The position numbers and the translations under genes are program-made. Shown in pieces: positions 1 through 8,090 of a stretch of 64,000 nucleotides of DNA (within the stretch, counting starts at the first letter, position 1; each line of letters starts with the position of its first letter). The notes under the pieces were generated by a model, which was not told the origin of the DNA, made no database searches, and saw only the letters and a program-made list of their open reading frames with translations. The stretch is from Neobacillus sp. PS3-34 (GTDB lineage Bacteria > Bacillota > Bacilli > Bacillales > Cytobacillaceae), in assembly GCF_030915465.1 (NCBI RefSeq), contig NZ_CP133267.1, positions 3,208,501 to 3,272,500 of the forward strand, read 5' to 3'.

Positions 1-123
1 GTAAAAGGGAAGATTTCTACGATCTATTATCAGCCGTTTAAGACAAGTATTCCTTACTTGAAGGTGGATAGCTGGTCCAGCACAAGTGCACCAAAGGAAC
101 AGTATGTATTTAGAGGCTATTAA
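1..123 (+). CDS. 3' end of an unidentified gene (partial)
   Basis: Forty in-frame codons run from the first base of the window to a TAA stop, ending in the residues VFRGY. The tail is polar and rich in Ser, Tyr and Lys (for example SWSSTSAPKEQ). The start lies outside the window, so no family can be assigned. A hairpin terminator follows 20 bases later, which supports this being a genuine gene end. Confidence 0.5.
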   Translation, partial: VKGKISTIYYQPFKTSIPYLKVDSWSSTSAPKEQYVFRGY

Positions 124-142
124 TTGTCATAGGTAAAAAATA

Positions 143-180
143 AAGCACATGATTCCGGTAGGATTCATGTGCTTATTTTT
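143..180. terminator. Bidirectional rho-independent terminator
   Basis: A 14-bp stem with one mismatch (left arm 143-156, right arm 161-174, starting AAGCACATGA) has a four-base loop. It is followed by a T-rich run on the plus strand and preceded by an A-rich run, so it works for the minus strand too. It sits between two convergent genes. Confidence 0.75.
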
Positions 181-567
181 TCATTCATTTTCTTCCTTGT
201 TAAACCAAAGTGGATCATTGTTATCGACTTCACCATTGTAGTTGATGAGAATTTCTTCTCCAGCTTTTATATCTTTATAAGCAAAGAAGTCAAAAGTATG
301 GTTCGCAAAGTTGATATCATAAGTAGCATTCGGCTCATATGAATGATTAAACAGCATACCGTATCCTAAGAGGATAGCAGAATGGTTCTTGCCATATTCA
401 AAAGCATAATCATCAAGCCTTGTTTTTTCAATATGAACATGCTCTTCATTTGGATATGGAAGGACCGGTGCTTCATGAATAAGCTCACCTTTTGCTATAT
501 CACGAGTCGCGAATACCCCTCTATTAAGCTCTCCATCGCTGAGTGTAGAAGTCTTTATCTCAATCAT
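181..567 (-). CDS. SET domain-containing protein
   Basis: A 128-residue protein that is almost entirely one SET domain, the fold of protein lysine methyltransferases, where SAM and substrate lysine bind. Visible SET hallmarks are the N-terminal GRGVFA-like start (NRGVFATRDI), NHSYEPNA (the conserved NH motif of the cofactor site) and the C-terminal GEEILINYNG with the catalytic-type tyrosine. The start at 567 is chosen over the longer frame reaching 639 because AGGTGA lies just upstream of it and the extension has no SET similarity. Small bacterial SET proteins like this are common in Bacillus; substrates are unknown. It stands alone, convergent with the gene to its left. Confidence 0.8.
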   Translation of the reverse strand: MIEIKTSTLSDGELNRGVFATRDIAKGELIHEAPVLPYPNEEHVHIEKTRLDDYAFEYGKNHSAILLGYGMLFNHSYEPNATYDINFANHTFDFFAYKDIKAGEEILINYNGEVDNNDPLWFNKEENE

Positions 568-668
568 GTTAATCACCTGCTTGTCTTTTCTGTGAAATAG
601 TATCCTCCTAAGCTTGCCAGTTGTCAGGGATAAAAGCAAATATTTAATTTAAAAACTTCAGTGGCAAC

Positions 669-1178
669 TTATTCGTTTGGCATTGTATCAAGATTGGCTG
701 CCCTGGCTTGTTTCCTTTTCTTCTCTATACTTAAGATTTTCCAGGATAGGAAAATACCTGAACCAGTAAGGAAGATCATGCTGGTGGCTGCAAGATCAAT
801 CAGCCAGCCGATATCCATATTTCCTAGTCTGCCTGCATACAGCCCTTTAATAATGCCCATTAGGGATCCGGAGTCTCTTTCACCACGCATTCGCCCATTT
901 GGAAAGCCACCAACAGGAAAGCCGCTGCCATTCCTTCTTTGGAAGCCCTGCCCATTCTGGGAATTCAGTCCTGAATCAGATCCAGTATTCCCCTGAAAGC
1001 CTTGGCCACGGTTGAAATTTCCGCCTTGAAAGGCCTGCCCATCAGCAAAGGGTCTGTTATTATCGGATTGTCCAATCAGCCATGGCTCCATCATGATAAG
1101 CCCTGTAATGGCCTCCATAAAAAGGAATACTGAAGCAATCAGGCCGATCCACAAATGGGCTCTCCTTATTTTTTTCAT
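669..1178 (-). CDS. PepSY-associated membrane protein, part of the two-component regulon
   Basis: A 169-residue protein with two membrane segments (about residues 8-30 and 122-147). Between them is an unusual Gly/Asn/Gln/Phe-rich extracellular loop (residues 40-100, with repeats such as QGFQGN and GQGFQRR). The start MKKIRRAHLWIGL and the end GSGIFLSWKIL are typical of PepSY-associated transmembrane proteins. It lies downstream of the histidine kinase on the same strand but has its own promoter at 1257-1289 carrying the putative regulator repeats. Such proteins often accompany YkoGH-like two-component systems and may modulate the kinase or act in envelope stress; that role is inferred. Confidence 0.7.
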   Translation of the reverse strand: MKKIRRAHLWIGLIASVFLFMEAITGLIMMEPWLIGQSDNNRPFADGQAFQGGNFNRGQGFQGNTGSDSGLNSQNGQGFQRRNGSGFPVGGFPNGRMRGERDSGSLMGIIKGLYAGRLGNMDIGWLIDLAATSMIFLTGSGIFLSWKILSIEKKRKQARAANLDTMPNE

Positions 1179-1256
1179 TTTATTTCTCCTCTCAACTATT
1201 CAATTTCTGAATCCCAGAGCCCACCATCATGTGCCTGGTCATCAGTGGATAAGCTA

Positions 1257-1289
1257 AGTATGAGAGGCAAACCTTAATTTTTTCTTAAA
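1257..1289 (-). promoter_or_regulatory. Response-regulator-type promoter of the PepSY gene
   Basis: Read on the minus strand: TTTAAG, five bases, ATTAAG, ten bases, then the -10 box CATACT. There is no good -35 box; the second half-site occupies that position. The two half-sites are 11 bp apart, one helical turn, as for OmpR-family activators, and the pattern resembles the streptococcal CiaR box TTTAAG-N5-TTTAAG. The same layout recurs at 6241-6273 and 6316-6359. Confidence 0.65.
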
Positions 1290-1301
1290 TTTTCTGATAG
1301 G

Positions 1302-2552
1302 TTAATTTTTTTGATTTCTTGGGAAAGAAACTTCTATTTTTGTACCTGCTCCTGGCTTACTTGCAACCGTCACTTTCCCATTATGTTTATCGATAATCCA
1401 TTGCGCAATCGATAGGCCAAGCCCTGTACCTTCAGAAAGAGTTCTCGCTTTGTCACTTTGATAAAAGCGGTCAAATATTCTGGGTATCTCTTCTTCACTT
1501 ATTCCCATTCCATCATCTTCAACCATTAATAGTATGCTGGAATGGATCTGCCTGCAGGAAAGGCGGATATGGCCACCCTCAGTCGTAAACTTCATGGCAT
1601 TGTCCAGTAAAATAACAACAAGCTGATGAATCCGCTCTTTGTCAGCAGTAAAGAGAACAGGGGATGAAATATCAAGAGAAAGCTCTTTTCCCTGGTAGGA
1701 GATAATTTCTTCGTATTGTCTCATTATTTCAGCAAGTAATTGATCAAGCTGGAACGCTTCTTTTTTTACTTCAATTTGATTTGAGTCAGATCTGGCAAGC
1801 GTCAATAAATTGGTTACGAGTTTTGAAAGGCGCCTGGATTCATTCGAAATCGTAGAAACATCAATAATTCTATCTTCGATTGTTGCAGAAGGCGACCGGA
1901 ATAATAAGTCTGTTTCGGCCTGAATGACAGCTAATGGAGTCCGGAGCTCATGCGAAGCGTCGGAAACAAATTGCTGCTGCTTCATCCAGGCGCCTTTAAT
2001 AGGAATCAGGGCGCGTCCCGCTAAAAAATACCCCAATGCAACAGCGAAAATGATTCCGATACCACAACTTATAAGAATGATCAGAAGGAGCTTATCCAGA
2101 AACTCTTTTTCGGAGTTAATGTCACGCAGAACCTGAATAGTTTTAACCCCGCTAAGCTCTGAATCCATCTTTATTGCATAATAACGGAAGGTAAAGTGGT
2201 TAATTGTGATATCTTCCAATTGGTTGAATTCTTTTGGCTTGATTTGTTTTTTTATTTGCAGAAATCTCTCTGCTTCGGGACTCTGTGGAGGTGCGAGAAG
2301 ATTGCCTTGTTCATCCCACATTAGGATAATAATTCGATCTTTGAAAAAATGAAGATTATCCCGTGGCCCATGATTCTCTTCATCATTTAGACCTAAATCA
2401 AAACGATTAGCAGATTCTAGCAATGAACGATTCACATCTTCAAATAAACGATGCTGGGTATAGAAATAAAGAATGCTTCCAAGGGTACTGATAAGGATGG
2501 CGAATACAAGAGAATTAATGATAGTAAGCCGAATATGCGTTTTTCTAAACAT
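1302..2552 (-). CDS. Sensor histidine kinase
   Basis: A 416-residue membrane kinase. Two membrane helices (about 8-30 and 156-178) flank a roughly 120-residue extracytoplasmic sensor domain. The H box SDASHELRTPLAV puts the phosphorylated His at residue 201, followed by the N box (LLDNAMKFT), G1 (DDGMGIS), F (RIFDRFYQ) and G2 (GTGLGLSIA) motifs of the ATP-binding domain. It is cotranscribed 11 bases after the response regulator gene. The architecture is that of CiaH/YkoH-type kinases. The signal sensed is unknown, but the putative targets (efflux pump, PepSY protein, glycosyltransferase) suggest envelope or antimicrobial stress. Confidence 0.92.
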   Translation of the reverse strand: MFRKTHIRLTIINSLVFAILISTLGSILYFYTQHRLFEDVNRSLLESANRFDLGLNDEENHGPRDNLHFFKDRIIILMWDEQGNLLAPPQSPEAERFLQIKKQIKPKEFNQLEDITINHFTFRYYAIKMDSELSGVKTIQVLRDINSEKEFLDKLLLIILISCGIGIIFAVALGYFLAGRALIPIKGAWMKQQQFVSDASHELRTPLAVIQAETDLLFRSPSATIEDRIIDVSTISNESRRLSKLVTNLLTLARSDSNQIEVKKEAFQLDQLLAEIMRQYEEIISYQGKELSLDISSPVLFTADKERIHQLVVILLDNAMKFTTEGGHIRLSCRQIHSSILLMVEDDGMGISEEEIPRIFDRFYQSDKARTLSEGTGLGLSIAQWIIDKHNGKVTVASKPGAGTKIEVSFPRNQKN

Positions 2553-2563
2553 TTATATCTCCT

Positions 2564-3235
2564 TTAGGCTTCCTTCAGAATATATCCCACGCCGCGGACG
2601 GTTTTAATATCTGTGTGGTAGCCAGAGGGCTCCAGTTTTTTTCGCAGGTGATGCATGAAAACTTCAACGATAGCGATTGTCGTATCCGAATCAAATCCCC
2701 ATACACGATCGTAAATTTGTTCTTTTGTTAAAATAGCACCCCGGTTTTGAATCAAATATTCAAGAAGTTCATACTGCTTTAATGTAAGTTTTATTGCCCC
2801 TCCATCAACTATAATATCCCGGTCTTTTCCGAGAAGCTCGATCCCGCGGTATTGAATCGTCTGATTGGTTGTTAAGCTGCCACTTCTTCTGAGGAGTGCC
2901 CGAAGCCTTGCCTTTAACTCAGCAGCTTGGAAGGGCTTAGTTAAATAGTCATCTCCCCCGGAGTCCAGTCCCTTCACACGGTCCTCGAGTGCATCTCTGG
3001 CAGTTAAAAATAATACAGGAGTTTTTATTCCTTCATTTCTGATCGATTGGAGTACTTCAAACCCATCAATACCTGGCATCATCACATCTAAAATGATGGC
3101 ATCATAGATATTTTGCATGGCGAAAAACAAGCCATCTTCTCCATTATCTGCCGGGTCCACTTCAAATTCATCTGCCAGCAGCTCGACAATGGAATTCAAA
3201 AGGGGAAGGTGATCTTCAACAACTAATATACGCAT
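2564..3235 (-). CDS. OmpR-family response regulator
   Basis: A 223-residue regulator with a receiver domain (acidic pocket VVEDH, phospho-acceptor Asp50 in ILDVMMPG, conserved Lys in YLTKPF) and a C-terminal winged-helix DNA-binding domain (residues about 125-220, ending GVGYILKEA). It precedes and probably couples to the kinase. Winged-helix regulators of this class bind tandem half-sites about 11 bp apart, which fits the repeats found at three promoters in this window. No such repeat precedes its own start. It may be read from the pump operon or from a constitutive promoter. Confidence 0.93.
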   Translation of the reverse strand: MRILVVEDHLPLLNSIVELLADEFEVDPADNGEDGLFFAMQNIYDAIILDVMMPGIDGFEVLQSIRNEGIKTPVLFLTARDALEDRVKGLDSGGDDYLTKPFQAAELKARLRALLRRSGSLTTNQTIQYRGIELLGKDRDIIVDGGAIKLTLKQYELLEYLIQNRGAILTKEQIYDRVWGFDSDTTIAIVEVFMHHLRKKLEPSGYHTDIKTVRGVGYILKEA

Positions 3236-3324
3236 CCGCTTTTTCTCCTTTATAAAAAAGTATTCATATTATCCAATGATAAGGGGGGCAAATCATATTC
3301 CACGGCTTTAGTGGGTAATATTTA

Positions 3325-3364
3325 CAGCAAACAAAGCGGCCGCCAATGCGGTCGCCTGTTGCTG
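3325..3364. terminator. GC-rich hairpin, possible terminator between pump operon and regulator
   Basis: Arms GCGGCCGC and GCGGTCGC with a CAAT loop are extended by an outer CAGCAA/TTGCTG stem. On the minus strand it follows the permease stop codon directly and is trailed by TTTGTTTG, a weak U-tract. It may attenuate read-through from the efflux operon into the two-component genes. Confidence 0.45.
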
Positions 3365-3365
3365 T

Positions 3366-4547
3366 TTATTCAAACCGTAAGGCCTGAATAGGGTTAAGTC
3401 TGGAAGCCTTGTTTGCAGGAAATACTCCGAAAACAACGCCGACAAAAAGAGAAAATAAAAAGGACATTAATATTACAGAAGTTGAATAGGAAACGGTTAG
3501 GCTCATAAATGAGGACAAAAGATTGCCTAACCCTATTCCAGCTAAAATACCAATTACGCCACCAAGCGAACTTAGCACAACCGCTTCAATCAAAAACTGA
3601 AGGAGAATGTCGCGCCTTTTTGCTCCAATTGCTTTTCTAATTCCGATTTCCTTTGTTCTTTCTGAAACTGAAACAAGCATGATATTCATAATACCTATTC
3701 CTCCGACGAGCAAGGATATGCCGGCAATTCCTCCAAGCATCATCGTCATCGTGCTCGTGACAGAACTCATGGTATCCATTAAATCCTGCTGATTGAAAAT
3801 ACTATATTCGTCGGTTCCATTTGGAAAAAGTCTTTTCATTGTCATCTCTACTTCTGCCATGACAAAATTCATATTTGCATTGTTTTTCCCTTGAAGGTAA
3901 ACAGTTGAAATAGCAGTATTTTTGATTAATCTTTCGGCTGTGCTTAAGGGCATGATCACGATGTCGTCACCGCTTTGGCCCATGGAACCGCCTTTTGATT
4001 CCAATACACCTACTATTTTAAAGGATGTACCATCAATTTGTATATGCTGGCCAATTGGACTCTCAATCCCAAATAAGGTTTGAGCAGTTTCAGAGCCAAG
4101 GACAACAATTTTTTGTCTGTACTCAATATCTAAATCTGACAGAAAACGGCCTTCTGCCACTTTCATTTCACGAACATCCTGATAGGCGGAATTTGTCCCG
4201 GTTAAAGAAACCTGGGCTGAGGTTCTATCCCTTTTAACCGTGACTCTTCCTGATACAGCAGGAGAGACGGCCTGTATTCCCTGAACCGCCTTGAGCTTTT
4301 CGATGCTATCATCTGTCAGCTTCACCTGTTCGGTGCCAAATGTGTTTATGGTCAGCAGGTTTGTTCCCAGGCTATTAATTTGACTGGTCACATTTTGGGT
4401 CGATCCCCGGGCAATGGAAATCAGGACAATGACCGAAGAAACGCCGATAATAATTCCAAGCATGGTGAGAAGAGGCAGCTTATTCCCTTTTATACTCCTT
4501 AAGGCCATTTTAACTGATTGCAGGATTCCCAATTCTTTCACCTTCAT
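3366..4547 (-). CDS. MacB-like ABC transporter permease
   Basis: A 393-residue permease with four predicted membrane helices: one near residues 20-45, a large extracellular MacB periplasmic-core-type domain (about 50-230), then three helices in a C-terminal FtsX domain (about 265-390, containing SERTKEIGIRKAIGA, a family hallmark). It overlaps the 3' end of the ATPase gene. ATG at 4547 is taken here; ATG at 4508, just after the ATPase stop, is the alternative. It is the membrane subunit of the tripartite-like efflux system with the two genes upstream, similar to B. subtilis YknZ and YvrN. The substrate is likely a peptide or antimicrobial. Confidence 0.9.
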   Translation of the reverse strand: MKVKELGILQSVKMALRSIKGNKLPLLTMLGIIIGVSSVIVLISIARGSTQNVTSQINSLGTNLLTINTFGTEQVKLTDDSIEKLKAVQGIQAVSPAVSGRVTVKRDRTSAQVSLTGTNSAYQDVREMKVAEGRFLSDLDIEYRQKIVVLGSETAQTLFGIESPIGQHIQIDGTSFKIVGVLESKGGSMGQSGDDIVIMPLSTAERLIKNTAISTVYLQGKNNANMNFVMAEVEMTMKRLFPNGTDEYSIFNQQDLMDTMSSVTSTMTMMLGGIAGISLLVGGIGIMNIMLVSVSERTKEIGIRKAIGAKRRDILLQFLIEAVVLSSLGGVIGILAGIGLGNLLSSFMSLTVSYSTSVILMSFLFSLFVGVVFGVFPANKASRLNPIQALRFE

Positions 4548-5223
4548 TCATCGTCAATTTTCCATCCTGGATAGAGACCATCCGTTTACATTGCCGGGCA
4601 ATATCCATATCATGAGTAATTAAAATAATGGTATGCTGCTGGGCATTAAGCTCTCTTAAAACATCAAGGATTTCTCTGCTCGTTTTGCTATCGAGCGCAC
4701 CTGTTGGCTCATCGGCAAGCAGGATAGGGGGATTGCTTGCTAATGCCCTGGCAATCGCCACCCGCTGCTGCTGTCCTCCGGATAACTGAGTTGGGAGGTG
4801 TGTAGCTCTATCTTTAAGTCCGACTCTGTCCAAACATTCAAATGCGATTTTCCGCCGTTCCTTAGCCGGCATTCCACTGTATACAAGAGGGAGCTCAACA
4901 TTTTCCCATGCAGTTAGTCTAGGGAGTAAATTAAAATTCTGAAATATGAATCCTATTTTTTTATTCCTGATAGAGGCAAGGCCGTTGTCATTCATACGGC
5001 CAATATCTTTTCCGTCAAGCAAATACGTTCCAGAATCAGGTTGATCAAGACAGCCAATCATGTTCATAAGCGTAGATTTACCTGAACCTGAAGCGCCGAT
5101 GATCGCAATAAATTCACCTTTTTCAATGGAAAGGGAGACACCATCCAAAGCATGGACATCCTCTCCGCCCAATCGATAAGTCTTTGTTATGTCTTCAATT
5201 TCAATGATTGGTTGAGTCATCAA
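4510..5223 (-). CDS. MacB/LolD-like ABC transporter ATP-binding protein
   Basis: A 237-residue ATPase with Walker [11 protein letters not shown]-loop [11 protein letters not shown], signature LSGGQQQR, Walker [13 protein letters not shown] and switch His in ITHDMD. These are typical of the MacB/LolD/YknY branch. Its start overlaps the stop of the adaptor gene and its end overlaps the permease, so the three subunits are translationally coupled. It energises the pump from the cytoplasmic face. Confidence 0.95.
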   Translation of the reverse strand: MMTQPIIEIEDITKTYRLGGEDVHALDGVSLSIEKGEFIAIIGASGSGKSTLMNMIGCLDQPDSGTYLLDGKDIGRMNDNGLASIRNKKIGFIFQNFNLLPRLTAWENVELPLVYSGMPAKERRKIAFECLDRVGLKDRATHLPTQLSGGQQQRVAIARALASNPPILLADEPTGALDSKTSREILDVLRELNAQQHTIILITHDMDIARQCKRMVSIQDGKLTMNEGERIGNPAIS

Positions 5224-6182
5224 GAACCGCTCCTCCCGCCATTGCCGCCACTTCTTCCTGACCAGGATCTTCCGCCAGAACCGCCGCCAATACCAGGGAA
5301 TCCTCCTATTCCCCCGCGGCCCATCCCGCGGAGATTACTGTTGCTGTTTACAGAAACTGCAGGTAATTGAACAGTTTCACCCTCAGTAAGGCCACTGGTA
5401 ATTTCTACGTAATCTTCATTATAAAGCCCCGTTTTGACAGCTTTTCTCTCAGTTGAGGCAGTATTGCCACCAGCCGTTCCGTTGCTGACAACTACATATT
5501 TTTGACTATTTATTGAGTGAACAGCTTCTACAGGTACATAAAGGGCTTGATCTTTACTATTAGTCAAAATACTGGCTTCTGCCGTCATCCCTACTTTAAG
5601 TGATTTAGGGTTGTCTATATGTATGGTAACATCGAAAGTCGATACTCCATTCGTAACAGTGCCCTCATTTGAAATTGCCGTAACCTTGCCGCTAAATGCT
5701 TCATCAGGAAATGAATTTGCCTTTATATTAACATTCTGGGAAACTTTTATTTTAGGAATATCCAATTCATCGATTTGAATCACAGTTTGCAGATTCTTAT
5801 AGTCTGTCACGTGAGCAACCACTTCCCCGACACTCACACGCTGGTCCGCTGAAACAGTAAGGGAAGTAATGATACCTTTATGGGGAGCAATGATTGGATC
5901 GCTTCCATCAGTAAACGTAATCAGTTCCTGTCCTTTTGTAACTGCATCCCCGGAATCCACGAGAACCTCCTCAATTTTTTTCTCTGATTCTGCCTTAATA
6001 TCGGTGCTCGAAACAGGTTGGACTGAACCAGAACCGCTTACTTTAACCTCGAGCTTTCCTTTTTGGACTGTAGCGGTTGGATATGTAGCTGATACCTCCT
6101 GAGTGCTGTTTTTATTGAAATATTGATAACCGACAAATGCAATTACTGCTAAACCTAAAACAATAAAAATCCATTTTTTCAT
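5220..6182 (-). CDS. HlyD/YknX-like efflux adaptor (membrane fusion protein)
   Basis: A 320-residue protein anchored by one N-terminal helix (about residues 4-20) and exposed outside the membrane. It contains a split biotinyl-lipoyl-like domain (residues about 40-110, SGSVQPVSSTDI and ITSLTVSADQRV), a short hairpin and a beta-barrel domain. It is shorter than Gram-negative MacA. The last ~35 residues are an unusual Arg/Gly/Ser-rich tail (LRGMGRGGIGGFPGIGGG onward). First gene of the efflux operon, preceded by the regulator-type promoter at 6241-6273. Related B. subtilis adaptors are YknX and YvrP. Confidence 0.88.
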   Translation of the reverse strand: MKKWIFIVLGLAVIAFVGYQYFNKNSTQEVSATYPTATVQKGKLEVKVSGSGSVQPVSSTDIKAESEKKIEEVLVDSGDAVTKGQELITFTDGSDPIIAPHKGIITSLTVSADQRVSVGEVVAHVTDYKNLQTVIQIDELDIPKIKVSQNVNIKANSFPDEAFSGKVTAISNEGTVTNGVSTFDVTIHIDNPKSLKVGMTAEASILTNSKDQALYVPVEAVHSINSQKYVVVSNGTAGGNTASTERKAVKTGLYNEDYVEITSGLTEGETVQLPAVSVNSNSNLRGMGRGGIGGFPGIGGGSGGRSWSGRSGGNGGRSGS

Positions 6183-6240
6183 TTACTGTTTGCTCCTTCC
6201 TGATTTTCACTCGCCCGCATTAGCGGATTGGGATAAGCCA

Positions 6241-6273
6241 ATTATGGAAGGAGTTTCTTAACTTTTCCTTAAT
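6241..6273 (-). promoter_or_regulatory. Response-regulator-type promoter of the efflux operon
   Basis: On the minus strand: ATTAAG, GAAAA, GTTAAG, ten bases, CATAAT (-10). The half-site spacing (11 bp) and the 10-nt distance to the -10 box are identical to the PepSY promoter. The adaptor ATG lies about 60 bases downstream of the -10 box. Confidence 0.65.
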
Positions 6274-6315
6274 AATCATTTCTTTATATGCAAGTAATTG
6301 AAAAAAACATAGACT

Positions 6316-6359
6316 TTTAATCTTGTCTTAAGAAAATTTTAAACATTTATCCCTATAAT
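6316..6359 (+). promoter_or_regulatory. Response-regulator-type promoter of the ykoS-like gene
   Basis: Three half-sites on the plus strand, TTTAAT (6316), CTTAAG (6327) and TTTAAA (6338), are each 11 bp apart. They are followed after exactly ten bases by a consensus TATAAT at 6354-6359. The gene start is 32 bases further on. This promoter is divergent from the efflux promoter, so the 180-bp intergenic region may be bound on both sides by the same regulator. Confidence 0.6.
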
Positions 6360-6390
6360 AAATTTGACTAAATTTGAAAAGGTGTTCATT

Positions 6391-8085
6391 ATGTTTAATT
6401 TTTGGGTCAGTCTAAGACAGGAAAATAAGCATCTATCATTTGCGTGGATCCTGCTTTTTATTTATCTATCACCAATGTTTATACTTGGCGAAAATGCCCA
6501 CATCAGGGTACACGATAATCTCGACTCGAATATTGCGTGGTATAAACTCATGCATGATAGCGAAGCATTATTTGCACCGCTTAATAGTACACTTCCTCAA
6601 ATCATAAACGGCCTCCCAAGAAATGCCTTTGGAACTGAGTTTAGCGGAATACAATGGCTTCATCAGATTTTCCCGACGATGCTCGCGTATTCCTTAAGCC
6701 AGGCTCTTGTGAGGATTTTTGCGTTTATTGGCTTTTTTCTGCTATTAAAAAAGCATTTTGTAAAAGACGAAAAAAATTACGCCATCCGTGTATGGGTGTC
6801 ACTGGCATTTGCACTAACGCCATTTTGGCCTTCTGGCATGCTGAGTACGCTCGGGATGCCGCTTGCACTGTGGGCATTTTTAAACATTAGAAAGGGAGAT
6901 AGCACCTGGAAAGAATGGATTACCCTCATTTTACTTCCCTTTTATTCTAGCTTTGTTCTTGGCTTCTTCTTCTTTTTATTTGCGATGGGGATTCTCTGGC
7001 TGAGGGATTTAATTGTAAAAAAACAGTGGAACCTGCATTTTTTTGGAAGTATTGCATTAATGGTTACTATGTATTTGTCTATTGAATACAGGCTGGTTTA
7101 TTCGCTTGTTTTTCCAGAGGAACCAACCAGTAGAAATGAATTTGTTAGTTCCAAATTGGAGTTCTGGCATACTGTCAGACTCGTATTTAAAAATTATTCT
7201 ATTGGGCATACACACGATATGACGCTGCATACTTTTGTGATTTTGCCCTTATCGTTTATTGTAGTTTGGAAAATATTAAAAAAACAAAAGGGTTTAGATG
7301 AAAAAAGGTATTTAAATCTATTTATATTAAATTTTGTTTTATCAGTTTGGTATGCATTTTGGTTTTACAAAGGGTGGGAACCATTAAAGGAAAGGATTTC
7401 ACTTCTAAACACATTTAATTTTGCACGTTTTCACTTTCTTCGTCCCTTAATCATTTATCTGATGTTTGCGGTTGGGTCGGTAATTCTCTGGAGAATCGGG
7501 GATAGATGGAGAAGGTTAATAAATATATGTTTAATCCTGCAAATTCTCGTTTTGTTTGCTGCCAATCCGGAGGTTGTTTATCGTTATACCAATACTCCAT
7601 CTGTTAAACAATTTTATGCGGTCAAACAGTTTGACGAGATTGCCCATTATATTGGAAAGCCAAAGTCATCTTATCGTATTGCGAGTATAGGAATCCATCC
7701 AGCCATCGCTCAATACAACGGCTTCTATACGTTGGATACATATAACAATTACTACCCATTATCATATAAACATCAGTTTAGAAAAATCATTGCAGGAGAA
7801 CTAAATAAGAATTCCAGTTTGAAAACCTATTTTGATGAATGGGGAGGCAGGTGCTACATTTTCGTTGATGAACTCGGAAAGAACTATGAATTCAATAAGG
7901 ATTCGAAGAAGAAAATTAAGCATCTGGAGATAAATATAAATCAATTTAAGAAAATGGGCGGAGAATATTTTTTCTCGGCTGTTCCGATATTGAATCATGA
8001 TGAAAACGGGCTTGATTTTATAAAGTCCTTCAGCAATGAAGAATCGGCATGGAAAATCTACCTTTATCGAGTGAAGAAGGAGTGA
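6391..8085 (+). CDS. YkoS-like multi-pass membrane protein (DUF6044-type)
   Basis: A 564-residue integral membrane protein with about ten to twelve predicted helices in the first ~400 residues and a soluble C-terminal domain of ~150 residues. I recognise it as similar to B. subtilis YkoS, of unknown function; DUF6044 is from memory. The size and the coupled GT2 glycosyltransferase downstream suggest a GT-C-like or flippase-partner role in transferring sugars outside the membrane; this is inference. ATG at 6391 is chosen because AAAGGTG precedes it; a TTG at 6364 in the same frame has no ribosome site. Confidence 0.75.
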   Translation: MFNFWVSLRQENKHLSFAWILLFIYLSPMFILGENAHIRVHDNLDSNIAWYKLMHDSEALFAPLNSTLPQIINGLPRNAFGTEFSGIQWLHQIFPTMLAYSLSQALVRIFAFIGFFLLLKKHFVKDEKNYAIRVWVSLAFALTPFWPSGMLSTLGMPLALWAFLNIRKGDSTWKEWITLILLPFYSSFVLGFFFFLFAMGILWLRDLIVKKQWNLHFFGSIALMVTMYLSIEYRLVYSLVFPEEPTSRNEFVSSKLEFWHTVRLVFKNYSIGHTHDMTLHTFVILPLSFIVVWKILKKQKGLDEKRYLNLFILNFVLSVWYAFWFYKGWEPLKERISLLNTFNFARFHFLRPLIIYLMFAVGSVILWRIGDRWRRLINICLILQILVLFAANPEVVYRYTNTPSVKQFYAVKQFDEIAHYIGKPKSSYRIASIGIHPAIAQYNGFYTLDTYNNYYPLSYKHQFRKIIAGELNKNSSLKTYFDEWGGRCYIFVDELGKNYEFNKDSKKKIKHLEININQFKKMGGEYFFSAVPILNHDENGLDFIKSFSNEESAWKIYLYRVKKE

Positions 8086-8090
8086 ATAGG

